A stretch of 64,000 bases of DNA from Rhodeus uyekii (taxonomy: Eukaryota > Chordata > Actinopteri > Cypriniformes > Acheilognathidae), in the NCBI GenBank assembly GCA_037043235.1, contig JAWRVZ010000212.1:248001-312000 (forward strand). The letters run 5' to 3'. Shown here piece by piece: positions 31,977 to 44,028 of the stretch; within the stretch, counting starts at the first letter, position 1, and each line of letters begins with the position of its first letter. The position numbers and the translations under genes were made by a program. The notes beneath the pieces are model-generated. The model was not told the DNA's origin. It was given only the letters and a program-made list of their open reading frames with translations, and made no database searches.

Positions 31977-33913
31977 TTACCATGATTTCTGGCCATGGCT
32001 GTTTTGTGTATGTCTGCGTAGAGAAGATGACTGAGTGAATATCTTGCCGCACTGATCACACTTGTATGGTTTCTCTCCAGTGTGAATCCTCTTGTGCTTT
32101 TTAAGGTTTTCTGCCTGATTGAATCTCTTGTCACAGTGTGAACACTTGAATGGTTTCTCTCCAGAATGAATCCTCTCATGCCCTTTCAAAGCTGCAGCTG
32201 TAAAAAAAGTCTTCTCACACTCAAAGCACATGTGATTTTTTACACCAGTATGTATTTTCTGATGAACTTTTAAACTCTTTGGCGTTGGAAAACTCTTTCC
32301 ACATGTAGAACATGAATATAGCTTCTCCTTTATATGAACTGTATGATGGCTCCTTAGGGTTGCTGCAGAAAAAAAACTTTTACTGCACTGATTACACGCG
32401 TAAGGCCTTTCTCCAGTGTGGATGTTCATGTGGTCGTTAAGTTGTACTTTTAGTGAGAAACGCTTTACGCACTGATTACACGCAAATGGCTTCTCTCCAG
32501 TGTGGATCCTCATGTGATTTTCAAGAAGTGTTTTAACAGTGAAACTGTTCCCACATTGCTCACATGCGTATGGTTTCTCTCCAGTGTGAATCCTCTCATG
32601 GATTTTCAAGGTTCCTGAATGACAGAATCTCTTGTCACAGTATGAACACTTGTATGGTTTCTCTCCCGTGTGAATCCTCTCATGTCTTTTCAGATTTCCA
32701 TGCTGATTGAATCTCTTCTCGCAGTGTGAACACTTGTATGGTTTCTCTTCAGTGTGGATCTTCTCGTGTGTTTTCAGATGTCCTGAAAAATTGAATCTCT
32801 TGTCACAGTGTGAACACTTGTATGGTTTCTCTCCAGTGTGAATCCTCTCATGTCTTCTCAGGTTTCCTAACTGACTAAATGTCTTGTCGCAGTGTGAACA
32901 CTTGTATGGTTTCTCTCCAGTGTGAATCCTCTGGTGCAGTTTTAAATTTTCAGCTAAGACAAAAGTCTTTCCACAATCAAAGCACATGTGATTTTTTACA
33001 CCAGTATGTATTTTCTGATGTTCTTTTAAACTGTGCAGCCGTGAAAATCTCTTTCTACACACTGAACATGAATGTGGTTTCTCCTTCAGAACATTGTCCC
33101 CGCTCGGATCACATTCACGCAGCTTCTCTCTTGTGTGGCAGCTCATGTGATCCCTGAGGGTTTCTTTACGTGTGAAACTCTTCCCACATTGATCACATGC
33201 GAACGGCTTCACTCCAGTATGAACTGTCATGTGCACCATTAGTGTTCCTTTTATTGTGAAACTCTTCCCGCATTGATCACATGTGTAAGGTTTCTCTCCG
33301 GTGTGGATCCTCATGTGACATTTGAGACTTTTTTTGCATGTCAAACTTATCCCACATAGTTCACATGTGAACGGTTTCTCTCCGGTGTGGGTCCTCGCAT
33401 GGACACTAAGGTATCCTTGGCTTCTAAAACTCTTCCCACATTGATCACATGTGAATGGTTTTTCTCCAGTGTGGATCATCATGTGATGCTTGAAACTGTT
33501 TTTGTGAGTGAAATGTTTCCCACACTGATCACATGCATACGGTTTCTCCCCAGTGTGGATCCTGGCATGCTTTGTAAGGTTTCCTTTGTGTATGAAACTC
33601 TTCCCACATTGATCACATGGGAATGGTTTCTCTCCAGTGTGGATCATCACATGGAATTTAAGGTGTTCTTGTCTTCTGAAACTCTTCCCACATTGATCAC
33701 ATGTGAACGGCTTCTCTCTCTTGTGAATCCTCATGTGAACCGCCAAACCCTGTCTGAACGCTAAACTCTTTCCACACAGTCGGCAGGTAAAACATTTCTT
33801 GCCTCCTCTTTTCAGGAAAGAAGTACTTTCAGTCTGTGAGTTAGTTTTTCCCCCAATTTTAACACAATGACGTTTCTTCTCTTCTTTAATCTCCTTATTC
33901 TCCTCCATTAAAT
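31977..33913 (-). CDS. C2H2 zinc-finger protein, ZNF gene 5 (main exon, 21 fingers)
   Basis: Largest gene of the cluster: about 653 residues when joined to the micro-exon at 36852-36876. Acidic leader DLMEENKEIKEEKKRH, then 21 well-formed C2H2 fingers. Between fingers 8 and 9 is one collapsed finger (ECDPSGDNVLKEKP). The array looks like two cycles of the same finger order, since the HSC/HMC/YKC series appears twice, suggesting internal block duplication. No frameshift. The stop TAA lies within TCATG|GTAAGT, a consensus splice donor. Likely a nuclear DNA-binding regulator; target unknown. Confidence 0.9.
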
Positions 33914-34492
33914 CTGAAATTGAAGAAAAAAAAAACTATATCATGAAACATAAAATTCAGATTAACAAATGTAAAGTGAAAGGCCATAAAAGAGAACCTG
34001 AAACTAGACAACTGCTCAATTAAATTGACTATTTTGATAATTTAAATTTTATTGACCGAGAGACACCAATCTTGCAATGATTATTTTTAAACGATTATAG
34101 GCACAAATCCCATGTTTCTTTAGTGAGATTACTTTTTGTATACAATGGTGTAGACTTGAAAAACTAAGCTTTTGTGCCTGTTGTAGTTTAAATCACGGGA
34201 CCAGACACCAGTTATTTTGCCAAGAGATCTCTTGTCTAGAGTTATACATGTATAGCAAAAAAGCGTCAGGATAACGGTTTAGCGAGATAACTAACCCCCA
34301 ATATGGCAATTTGTTTGATGAAGCACTATAAAAATGTAAATACACTGTATGTTTGCTAACAACAAAAGGCATATGTGCACCAACTAACAGCAGAGATTTA
34401 CCAGTATACAATAAAAACACCTTCCATTCTCCATACAAACCTTTAATTATATTCTCCAACATTGCAAACACAATTTCGCTCACAGCGTAAAC

Positions 34493-36158
34493 CAGGGGTC
34501 TCAAACTCAAATGAGCTGGGGGCCGCAGGAGGCAGAGTTTGGGTGAGGCAGGGCCGCATCAAGAATAAAAAATAATAATAATAATAATAATAATTCTCAA
34601 ACGTCATTATTGACAGTTCTTTAACTTCAATGGGTTCTTCAGAGCATGAACTGTCCTGAACATAAACAGAATATTGAAGAACATGAACGGTTCTTCTGAA
34701 TATGACTTGAGACCTGCATCGCTTCCTCTCACACAGCTGAGCCACATTTGGCTTGAGAGAAACAGTTGAGACTCTCAGTATAGCTTGAAGATGATCGTCA
34801 GTAAGTAGACCTGTACTTGCACTTACTGAAGTTCAAGGTTGAGGAAAAAGTTACTAATTTTTTCGAGATACTAAGTCATTATTATGAGAAACTCTCATTA
34901 TTTCAAGATATTAAGCCATTATTAAGAAACTTTTTCATTTTTTCCAGATACTTAAGTCATTATTTTGAGAAACACTCTCAGTATTATGACTTAATCCTTT
35001 TTTTTTCCTCAACTGTGGCGGAAACCGGCTTCCATACTTTCCTGATGACATGACCATCGTAACATTTGTATATGGTAGAAAATACTGATAGACAACTGCT
35101 ACCGGCTGATAATTATCTGCTGGGACTGTGCGACACCTTTAATATATTTATTATATACAAACAATAGGATGCAGCCACGGAGGCGTTATTTACTGGATTT
35201 TATTTTCTATATTATTACCCCATGGGTTCATCGGGACAACCAACACCAGTGTCCCGTTGACTATGTAACCTCAATGATTTACCCCTGATGAGCCTCAAAC
35301 CAGACTCTGAAGCTGGACGGCGGGTGGGATCTGGCTGAGTGTCCTAGCGGAGCTCCACTCCCCTCGGTGACACTGTCAACGGAGCATTGGTGTTGGTCAT
35401 TAATTTGCAGATTCGTCATGATAACATATCATTCGCATGGATAGTGGTGATCATATTGCTATCAACTTTTAAGCAAATCAGACCATTTCAAATGATGGAA
35501 AAACAAAATACAATCCACATGACGCTAAATCCAACGCCGATAAAAGTAACATGCACTTCGTCCAGCTCAAAGTAGAACATGCTCAATTTCAAACACAATA
35601 AGAAGTAATAATTATATTACGGCTTTGACAAATGACATGTTACACGGGCAGCTCCATAGCTGTGAAATGTTTCTCCGTCTGCATCAAGCCCGGCCGATGC
35701 CCCGCCCCCGGGAGTCATGTACTCCACTGTGATTGGCCCCCGGGAGTCATGTACTCCACTGTGATTGGCCCCCGGGAGTCATGTACTCCACTGTGATTGG
35801 CCCCCGGGAGTCATGTACTCCACTGTGATTGGCCCCCGGGAGTCATGTACTCCACTGTGATTGGCCCCCGGGAGTCATGTACTCCACTGTGATTGGCCCC
35901 CGGGAGTCATGTACTCCACTGTGATTGGCCCCCGGGAGTCATGTACTCCACTGTGATTGGTTGGCTTGTACAGCTCCAGCTCCCACGGAAAATTAACCTT
36001 TCGCACACACACACACACACACACACAACGCGGTAAAGAGGTATTCATTCAAAACTCGCGGGTCGCACTTACATTAACCTTTCATATTATCCCGCGGGCC
36101 ACAAAATATCGTTTTGTGTCCCGCAAGTGGCCCGCGGGCCGCATGTTTGAGACCTCTG
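34493..36158. mobile_element. non-autonomous hAT element
   Basis: Terminal inverted repeats CAGGGGTCTCAAACTC and, at the right, CATGTTTGAGACCTCTG, flanked by a perfect 8-bp duplication GCGTAAAC (34485-34492 and 36159-36166). 1666 bp with no transposase recognised. Subterminal GC-rich CGGGCC arms. Contains a 32-bp minisatellite and an (AC)n run at about 36004-36028. Confidence 0.9.
35710..35963 (+). repeat. 32-bp minisatellite, eight units
   Basis: Eight apparently identical units start at 35710, 35742, 35774, 35806, 35838, 35870, 35902 and 35934. Each has GGGAGTCATGTACTCC (arms GGAGT/ACTCC) and a GTGATTGG box. There are no spacers, so this is not a CRISPR array. Confidence 0.95.
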
Positions 36159-36851
36159 GCGTAAACAATCATAAAATATTCGTGAGGTCATCACGCTGTA
36201 CTAGATTGCATACTTTCTTGCATTCTGCCTGTCTAATGTGCTTTCTCAACAAATTCAGCTTCATCCCGTCTTTTAATAACCTTCAATCCATTCTTCAATC
36301 CGCAGCAGCGCTGAGCAGACCGCGTGTCAGAAACAGGGATGTGTTTGTGTGTGTGCGTCCGTGTGTGTGGCTGTACTAGATTGCATACTTTCTTGCGTTG
36401 ATTCCCACTCCTTCCTGTATTTTTGGGTGTACAGTTTTGACTGAGACATGATAAGCAAGCCAGCTAGTTAGCTTTTGTCACAGACAGGCGCAGACAACCG
36501 TATATCCGTATATCTTGAGTTTAGCGCCAGACAACGTGTGGAAACACTTTTGAATTCAGCGGTTGATCACATGACGCACTGAACGTTATAATCACACTTG
36601 TGTGATCGTACACATCAGAGGGTTAAATGTAAAATTAAAACATCATTTGAACTATTTTTTTTTTCCCTGAGTAGTCGACTATTCAGTGAGTACAGTGTGT
36701 TGTGTGTACAGTGAGTTTAGTATCAATATTTAGATTGAATCATAACATGCATACCATTATACACCAAACGACAACAAATCTAACAGCTTGACACTTTATA
36801 TCATTATTGTTATTCATTCTCATGAATGAAGGATCAGGAATAAACACCAAC

Positions 36852-36876
36852 CTCTTTGTTCTTCAGTGGGTTTCAT
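36852..36876 (-). CDS. ZNF gene 5 coding micro-exon
   Basis: MKPTEEQR plus G, donor GTTGGT. It is the nearest such exon upstream of gene 5, and phase fits its DLMEE start. Confidence 0.65.
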
Positions 36877-37765
36877 TCTGCAGTTGCTCTGGATCTCCTG
36901 TTCTCACTGTCCTTCAATAAACTCTGTCTCTGCAGATTTCAGCTCTTCCTGATGGTTTGATGATGGGAAAATTCCAGCATTTATTGGTGAATTAATGCGA
37001 GCGTTAGGAAAACAATGATCCTTCCATTTTAAAAAATGTGCGAGGTGGCAGTGAGTTTCATTCATATGTTTAATTATTCATAATTGTACTGTAAACATTC
37101 AGCAAAACAGTCTGTAGTAATTTTGGTTTTATGTGCTTGGTAAAAATGTTTATTTAATAAAATATCCCCGTGGAGAAAATAAAATGCTATGAAAAAACAT
37201 TCAGTTATGACTTCATCATTTGACTTAGTCTAGTTATTTTACTTATGCATTACCAACATTTTATCATGTAAGCTTTATGGACAGTAATATGTTAGTTATT
37301 TGGTTTCTCAACTCCCTGTCATTATCAGGACATAACTGAATATCTCCATATGAATCCAGCAGAGTTTAATTTTCTAGCAAGTATATTTAAAGTAATAAAC
37401 GATTTAGATCATTAATTCATTTTCCTGTTTAAAGGCTCAAAAATATATATAATTGTTTATATTCCCATGAAATCCCCTCACAGATACAAACGTACCGTTT
37501 GTGACAACATCACAATCATTAGCACTAATATTATCACTCTAATAATGAAACACAACAGACTTAATAAATGGCACAAAATTCTCCATGTCTGAACATTTTC
37601 AACGTTCCCTGTGGAAGTCAATAAGTTTGCAGACGACAGAAAACACGCAAATATTGCTCTTTATCTAAGGAATTCAGAAATAACCTCGTCAAAATGCTGC
37701 TTAAACGTTATAAAGTGTATTTTATGGACGCGTGAATGCGAGAAGTAACAGAACTGCTGAACTTA
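36877..37765 (-). other. ZNF gene 5 upstream region
   Basis: Closely paralogous to 58008-58922 (upstream of gene 9), including conserved AT-rich and GTAAGCTTTATGGACAG segments. Probably intron 1 of the 5' UTR. Confidence 0.5.
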
Positions 37766-37766
37766 C

Positions 37767-37819
37767 CTCAGGAAACACAAGCGCGCGAACTGAACGAGGA
37801 AGAAACAGTGATGACGTCA
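37767..37819 (-). promoter_or_regulatory. presumptive ZNF gene 5 5' UTR exon and CRE
   Basis: The minus strand reads TGACGTCA (37812-37819), then a GC-rich stretch TTCGCGCGCTTGTGTTTCC, and then TGAG|GTAAGT, a consensus donor ending the exon at 37767. The same arrangement is at 58.92-58.98 kb. Confidence 0.5.
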
Positions 37820-37914
37820 CCGCGAATGACGCGCAATTTACGCGCCAAAACATTTATAAAACACAGAAATATGGCTAAATAAGTTTATATAAACAAACGG
37901 GCTCACTAGATCTT

Positions 37915-38334
37915 AGTCATGAGTAACGTAAAAAATAGTCATTTATTAGACAGTTAAAGGCTTTATTTATTTTCCTTTCCATATTTTAAATGGAATACTT
38001 TAAAACACAGAAAGTTGAAAAATCCATGATAATAATTCATGGCTTTCAGATGGAACAAAAATAATATGAGTTGATTCATTCATGATGCAAATACAATAAA
38101 AAAATTACAAAAAAGATATTGATCAAATGAGTAATAGGTTTAATCAAGAAAACACTATGTGAAGAACTTGAGTGCTTAGATGTGTCAGAGGAAAATCTCA
38201 TTTGGATTGGGTTAAAAAGTGAATAAATAACAGACAACGTTGCTTTTGTAAACATTTACATGAATTTCCCTCACAAGACGTTTGCCTTTGAGATCATGTC
38301 ACATTCTTCCAGAATACTTAATTATCAAATAAGA
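37915..38334 (-). repeat. ZNF 3'-flank segment, copy 1 of 3
   Basis: TAACGTAAAAAATAGTCATT...GTGTCAGAGGAAAATCTCATT recurs at 51070-51490 and 59085-59600. Here it lies directly 3' of a dead finger exon, so it is probably a ZNF 3' UTR or flank. Confidence 0.6.
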
Positions 38335-38456
38335 CAAAACATTTTCCTTCAAAACTGCAAAACTCATTCCACACTGAGAACTTTCTTTCCTACAGTTTTG
38401 ACATGATATTTCTCTTCACTCAGTTCTTCATTCACCTTGTTTTCTTCAATCAAGTC
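38335..38456 (-). pseudogene. ZNF leader pseudogene
   Basis: After a ...ATTTCAG acceptor comes DLIEENKVNEELSEEKYHVK and then a stop inside what was the linker. A trace of CGMSF remains and all fingers are gone. Confidence 0.75.
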
Positions 38457-38889
38457 TGAAATGACATTAAAAACATTTAATGGGAATATCGGATACAAAT
38501 TCACTTTTACATGGTGTTTGGATATAAATGTTCCTTAGCAGTGTGTGGATACAACCACTGAACAATGAAATAAATCCATTCACTCCCTCTTTTTAATCCA
38601 CAAAATAACAGATGAAACTATCAAGATATCATGATGCAATCACTGTCCAAAATGTATCAGCTTGTCATAAGCAATTCACGTGTTTTGTTGTTGAATGTAA
38701 AAGTGAAAATAAGAGTCTTCGGGTTCCACCTATAATGTTTTCCATAAACATTATAGCCCATGTTTCTGTATTGAGAAATATCAAATATGTTTGTCCACAA
38801 TTACCTAACATATTATTATCGTTTCATGTTTTGTGAGACTGCGTTGTCAGAAAGTGTTGTAACTGAAGATGATCTAAATGATGGTGATC
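38457..38889. other. intergenic ZNF DNA
   Basis: Contains a segment (AAGCAATTCACGTGTTTTGTTG) also found near 63.48 kb. One short plus-strand open frame has no features. No gene is seen. Confidence 0.4.
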
Positions 38890-39036
38890 TGAATTTCTTC
38901 TTCATGTTTGTGTAGAGAAGCTGATGCAGTGAAACTCGTCCCTCATGCAGTGCACTTGTACTTGTATTTCTCTCCAGTGTGGATCCTCATGTGATCCTTG
39001 AAACTTTGTTTGCATTTGAAACTCTTTCCACGCTGA
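38890..39036 (-). pseudogene. out-of-frame tail of ZNF gene 7
   Basis: Finger sequence continues past the stop of gene 7 (CDQRGKSFKCKQSFKDHMRIH, then a ...SLHKHEEE end) but in another frame and with further damage. Confidence 0.7.
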
Positions 39037-40271
39037 TCACTTGTATGGTTTCTCTCCAGTGTGAATCCTCTGGTGCACTTTCAAATGTTCAGCTGTAATA
39101 AAAGTCTTCTCACACTCAAAGCACATATAATTTCTTACACTAGCATGTATTTTCTGATGTAGTTTTAAACTTTCCAGATGTGAAAATCTCTTTCCACATA
39201 ACGAGCATGAATGTGGTTTCTCCTGTGAATGAACTCTCAGGTGATTCTTCAGGTATGGAGCCCTCAAAAATATTTTGCCACATTGATCACATTCATGCAG
39301 TTTCTCTCTAGTGTGGATGTTCATGTGTGTCTTAAAGCTTCCTTTTTGTGTGAAACTCATTCCACATTGATCACATGTGAACGGTTTCTCTCCTGTGTGA
39401 ATCCTCATGTGATCCTTTAGAGTCAGTTTGCGTGAAAAACTCTTCCCACATTGATCACATGTGAAAGGTTTCTCTCCAGTGTGGATCATCATATGATCCT
39501 TGACACTCCGTTTGTGTTTAAAACTCTTTCCACATTGATCACATGTGAACTGTTTCTCTCCAGCGTGAATAAACTTGTGTTTTTTCAGGGTTCCTGAATC
39601 ACTGAATCTCTTGTCACAGTGTGAACACTTGTATGGTTTCTCTCCAGTGTGAATCCTCTCGTGTTTTTTCAGGGCTCCTGAATCACTGAATCTCTTGTCG
39701 CAGTGTGAACACTTGTATGGTTTCTCTCTAGTGTGAATCTTCTGGTGCTGATTCAAATATGCAGCTGTAGTAAAAGTCTTCTCACACGCAAAGCACATAT
39801 ATTCTCTTACACCAGTATGTATCATCTGATGTATTTTTAAATGTTTCTTCAGTTTAAAACTCTTTACACACATTGAACATGAATATGGTCTCACATTTGA
39901 ATGAACTGTCAAGTGGAGCTTCAGGGATGTTTGCAAGGCAAACGATTTTCCACATTGATCACATGTGAACGGTTTCTCTCCAGTGTGGATCATCATGTGT
40001 CTCTTAAGGGTTAATGATTGTGTGAAACTCTTCCCGCATCGATCACAAGTGTATGGTTTCTCTCCCGTGTGAATTCTCATATGATCTGCAACATAATGTT
40101 TCCGTGTAAAACTCATTCCACACTGAGAACAGGTGAACGATTTCTGGGATCTTCTTCGCTTTGAAACTTTCCTTGCAGTTTGAGAGCGACTCAAATGTTC
40201 TCCTACAGATTTAGCATGATGTTTCTCTTGTTCACTCAGTTCTTCATTCTCATCCTTTTCTTCAAACAACT
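39037..40271 (-). CDS. C2H2 zinc-finger protein, ZNF gene 7 (main exon, truncated)
   Basis: After a CTCTTTTTCAG acceptor: ELFEEKDENEELSEQEKHHAK leader, then 13 intact fingers, ending TGEKPYK-stop at the start of finger 14. The stop reads TAC AAG TGA TCA where a two-base loss (TG) turns the next Cys codon into TGA; finger-like sequence continues out of frame to 38890. A micro-exon for this gene is not visible, because the upstream 40.4-42.0 kb is occupied by an LTR element and a MITE. It might still be expressed as a 13-finger protein, or be a pseudogene. Confidence 0.75.
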
Positions 40272-40435
40272 CTGAAAAAGAGAGTAAAAACATGTAACTT
40301 TAATTAGGACATCGGATGCAATTTCATGTGCAAATGATTGCATATAACTGTGCCTTACACAACCACTGTGCAATGATACACTCCTTTTTTTAATAAAAAA
40401 AAAATTGTCTCAATTATCAAGTCGTTTTGATTTAC

Positions 40436-41489
40436 ATGCACTACTGCTTTCGCCGCGTGTTCGTGTCTTGTTAGTATGTGCCCCGCACACCTTGTTATCC
40501 CTTGAGTGTTCTCAGCTGTTCCTGGCTCATTACCCTTCCTCCGGTGTCCTATTTAATCCCTTTGTGTTTTCTGCCCAGTGTCAGAGTTCGTCTTCTTGGT
40601 CTCTCCCTGGATTTGTCGTCTGTAGCCGTTCCATTCAGTATTGTCCTTTGTCTTAGTTATGTGTTTCATGGTTTATAGCGTTCTGTTTTCCCCCTCGGGG
40701 CAGTTTCTTTTGCATTTCTGTTTATATTTGCTAATACATAAATATTCTTTACCAGCACGTAAGTCCTCCCTTCCTGATTCATGACAGAATAACACAACCT
40801 TCAAGGACTCAGTGGGGAAGGATTTTATTGTCCATTTTTTGTGTTGTTTCCCAGGAATCGTTTATCATGGGCTCCACCTGTCTCCCATATTCCTCGTCCA
40901 ACCCGACCACCCTCTAGCGAATGTTGCATAGAATTAACACTCAATACTTCCGTCAGCTGGGGACTGACGTGAGAAAGTTGGCATGCACCTTTTTAATCAA
41001 AATGGATGACTTGGACTATACTGAGGGCGATCTCAAGGAGGCATTCAACCTCTGCCTCGATCTGCCTCTAGTTTTCTGGGTTTGACAAGCTGGAGAGCCT
41101 CGGTTTTTGGGACTTTGTCTATCACATCTTTCATGTTCAATGGGAATCCGTTCCAAAACCAAAGTCTGCACCCACGGACTGCCCCACCGCACCATCTGCG
41201 GTCAAGAGAAGCCCCAGTCCTCCTATGAAACAGAAACAGAGGCGGAGGAGGAACAGGGCATTCCCAGAGCCCGCTGCCGGCCAGAAGGCCATCCCAGAGC
41301 CCGCCCGACGCCTTCGTAAGGGGAGGAGGAGGAAAGGGGCCTCCCCGGAGGCTACTCTCAAGCAGCTCGCCCTGCCTGACCCACCGGACCCGCCTGGCTC
41401 AACCCTCCAGCACCACCCTGGCCGCCTGATGGGACCCCTGCTTATAAATAAATATTCTTTACCTGCACGTGAGTCCTCCCTTCCTGACA
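40436..41489 (+). mobile_element. gag-only LTR element, damaged (same family as 61.2-63.2 kb)
   Basis: A left LTR, 5'-truncated, matches the 61-kb LTR (TTCGCCGCGTGTTCGTGTCTTGTTAG) and ends CTGATTCATGACA near 40786. Internal sequence encodes gag-like MDDLDYTEGDLKEAFNLCLD and a Lys/Arg- and Pro-rich tail (41225-41460). Only about the last 55 bp of the right LTR remain (...CTTCCTGACA). No pol. Stops and frame changes. Confidence 0.65.
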
Positions 41490-41542
41490 ATAAGAGTCTC
41501 CATTTCCCCCGATATCAGAGTTGCTGAGGACGCAATGGATTA

Positions 41543-42036
41543 CAGTAATATCTCAGTTTACGAGCAACTTGGTATTCCTCCCGTGAGTTCGTTCTTTCGC
41601 GGCTCCCGTGGGTTCGTTCGTTCGCGGCTCCTGTGAGTTCATTCTTTCGCGGCGGCTATATTATATTTTTTAACTCTGGATTATCACTTTTTTTGTTTTC
41701 TGCACTATTATAATAAATTCACTCATTTGCTCTCATCCTTGCTTTCCCCGCTCCCCCCTCCTCTCTCCTCCATGCAGGCTGCTCAAACCTGAAGTGCATG
41801 ACAGTAAATTGTCAATTATTAATTAGTATTTATATGAGATCTTAATGGTTATAATTTTAACTGCAATTAATAGGGTAAAACCCAATAAATATTTAAAATA
41901 GGCATTTGTGGTCGTGTGGAACGAATTAATTGATTTTTAGTGCATTCTTATGGGGACATTTGTTTTGGTGTACGAGCCTTTTGGTTTACGAGCTCGCTCT
42001 TGGAACGAATTAAACTCGTAAACTGAGGTATTACTG
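41543..42036. mobile_element. Tigger/pogo-type MITE
   Basis: Inverted ends CAGTAATATCTCAGTTTACG and CGTAAACTGAGGTATTACTG, flanked by TA (41541-41542 and 42037-42038). 494 bp. Near the left end are three tandem GTGAGTTCGTTCTTTCGCGG-like units. No transposase. Confidence 0.85.
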
Positions 42037-42362
42037 TAATTTTATTTTGAAAGTAATGCACCAATGAATATCCCTAAAGTCGCTTATGTCTGTGAAAATA
42101 ATTTTACCCCACTGCTTTCTGAACGAAGGAAGGCAGGTTTTACTAAAAAGGTGAAGCTCAACTTTTTGTGATCCAGTTTATAGTGTCTATACCGATACTG
42201 ATAACGGCAGTAATTTTTAAAACATTATTGGTACAAATCCCATGTTCCTATATTAATAAATATAAAATGTGTTTGATCAACTGATAACAACGGATAATAT
42301 TGATAACATAATATAAATGTAACATGTTTTGTGAGACTATGTCGTCAGACCTGAAAGATGAT

Positions 42363-43498
42363 CTACTTACTGTGAATTTCTTCTTCATGTCTGTGTAGAG
42401 AAGATAATCGAGTGAAACTTTTCCCACATGTGGTGCAGTGATATGCTTTCTGTGCAATGTGGGTCAACTTGTGTGTTTTCAGGGTTCCTGACTGTCTGAA
42501 TCTCTTGTCACAGTGTGAACGTGAATGTGGTTTCTCTTGTGAATGAACTCTCAGGTGGATCTTGAGGGATGAAGCCCTCAAAAATGTTTTGCCACATTGA
42601 TCACATGTGAACGGTTTCTCTCCAGTGTGAATCCTCTTGTGTGTTTTCAGGTTTGCTGACTGACTGAATCTCTTGTCGCAGTGTGAACACTTGTATGGTT
42701 TCTCTCCAGTGTGAATCCGCTCATGTGCTTTCATTGCTCCTGAATCACTGAATCTCTTGTCACAGTGTGAACACTTGTATGGTTTCTCTCCAGTGTGAAT
42801 CCTCTGGTGCACTTTCAAATTTTCAGCTGTAATAAAAGTCTTCTCACACTCAAAGCACATATAATTTCTTACACTATTATGTATTTTCTGATGTAGTTTT
42901 AAACTTTCCAGACGTGAAAATCTCTTTCCACACAAAGAGCATGAATGTGGTTTCTCCTGTGAATGAACTGCCAGGTGTTTCTTCAGGCCTGAAGCCCTCA
43001 AAAATGTTTTACCACATTGATCACATTCATACAGTTTCTCTCTAGTGTGGATGTTCATGTGTATCTTAAAGCTTCCTTTTTGTGTGAAACTCTTTCCACA
43101 TTGATCACATGTGAATGGTTTCTCTCCTGTGTGAATCCTCACGTGATCCTTTAGAGTCAGTTTGCGTGAAAAACTCATTCCACATTGATCACAAGTAAAG
43201 GGTTTCTCTCCAGCATGGATCCTCATGTGATCCTTAAGACTCTGTTTCCATGTGAAACTCTTCCCGCATTGATCACAAGTCAATGGTTTTTCTCCAGTGT
43301 GAACTCTCATATGAACTGAAACATAATATTTGCTTTTGAAACTCTTTCCACACTGAGAACAGGCGAAATATTTCTGGGATCTTCTATCTTTAGAAACGTT
43401 CTTTTCAGTTTCAGAGCGACTCAAATGTTCTCCTACAGATTTAACCTGATGTTTCTCCTGTTCACTCAGTTCTTCATTCTCCTTTTCTTCAATCAAGT
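42363..43498 (-). CDS. C2H2 zinc-finger protein, ZNF gene 8 (main exon)
   Basis: With the micro-exon at 44004-44028 (MNPAEEQR) it forms a 386-residue frame. Leader DLIEEKENEELSEQEKHQVK, basic linker, then twelve finger units. Finger 11 reads HSRSHCDKRF, so its first zinc Cys is Arg and it probably does not fold normally. Finger 12 (YHCTTCGKSFTRLSSLHRHEEEIH) is the complete form of the terminal finger that is collapsed in genes 1 and 2. The stop is followed by, and overlaps, A|GTAAGTAG. Immediately upstream is the head-to-head LINE. Confidence 0.88.
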
Positions 43499-44003
43499 CT
43501 GAAATGAGAGTAAAAACATTTATATCTAGGGGGTTTAGGGAGGGAGTAACAAGGAGAAAACAAAGATGTGGCTACAAAAACAATTTAAAGAAAGAAAGAA
43601 AAGTGGAATAAATAAATAAACGTGGAGAAGTTTCCTCTACTATCCCAGCTCTTGGTAAGCCTCACACTTATGAATTAACACAACACTCTGGAATAAGACC
43701 ATAAGAAAATAAAGTTGATTATACTTAAGTCGTTTAATAAAACAAAGATTGGTAAATTAATGGTTCAACTTAAATTCCAAATTGTCAGGAGAGGGCAATG
43801 CCAAAATAACAAAACAAGCTCTTCCTCAAGGGGTTTAACAACATATTTCCTAACTAACTAAAAAAAAGAAAAGAAGAATAAAAAGACAGATATTTTACTT
43901 ACACCAAAAAAAAGAAAAAGAAAAAAAACTTACACCCAACCCAAGCTTTATGTCATTATTATTCTTTATCCTCATGAATGAAGGATCAGGAATAAACACA
44001 AAC
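43499..44003 (-). other. intron of ZNF gene 8
   Basis: About 505 bp, A-rich on the plus strand. No other feature is seen. Confidence 0.6.
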
Positions 44004-44028
44004 CTCTTTGTTCTTCAGCGGGATTCAT
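44004..44028 (-). CDS. ZNF gene 8 coding micro-exon
   Basis: ATGAATCCCGCTGAAGAAC..., encoding MNPAEEQR, two substitutions from the consensus; donor GTTTGTG. Phase fits. Confidence 0.65.

Larger units (their letters stand above)
33914..36851 (-). other. intron of ZNF gene 5
   Basis: 2.9 kb, expanded by a hAT element (34493-36158). Contains the intron segment shared with gene 2 (34148-34232), and a local duplicate of CTGTACTAGATTGCATACTT at about 36197 and 36372. Pairing with the exon at 36852 is by order and phase. Confidence 0.5.

Noticed and set aside
32879..33764. Plus-strand open frames across ZNF gene 5, and similar ones over other ZNF exons
   Set aside because: Antisense shadows of the repeated finger codons.
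35710..35963. Regular 32-bp repeats resembling a CRISPR array
   Set aside because: Units abut with no spacers, in a vertebrate hAT element; it is a minisatellite.
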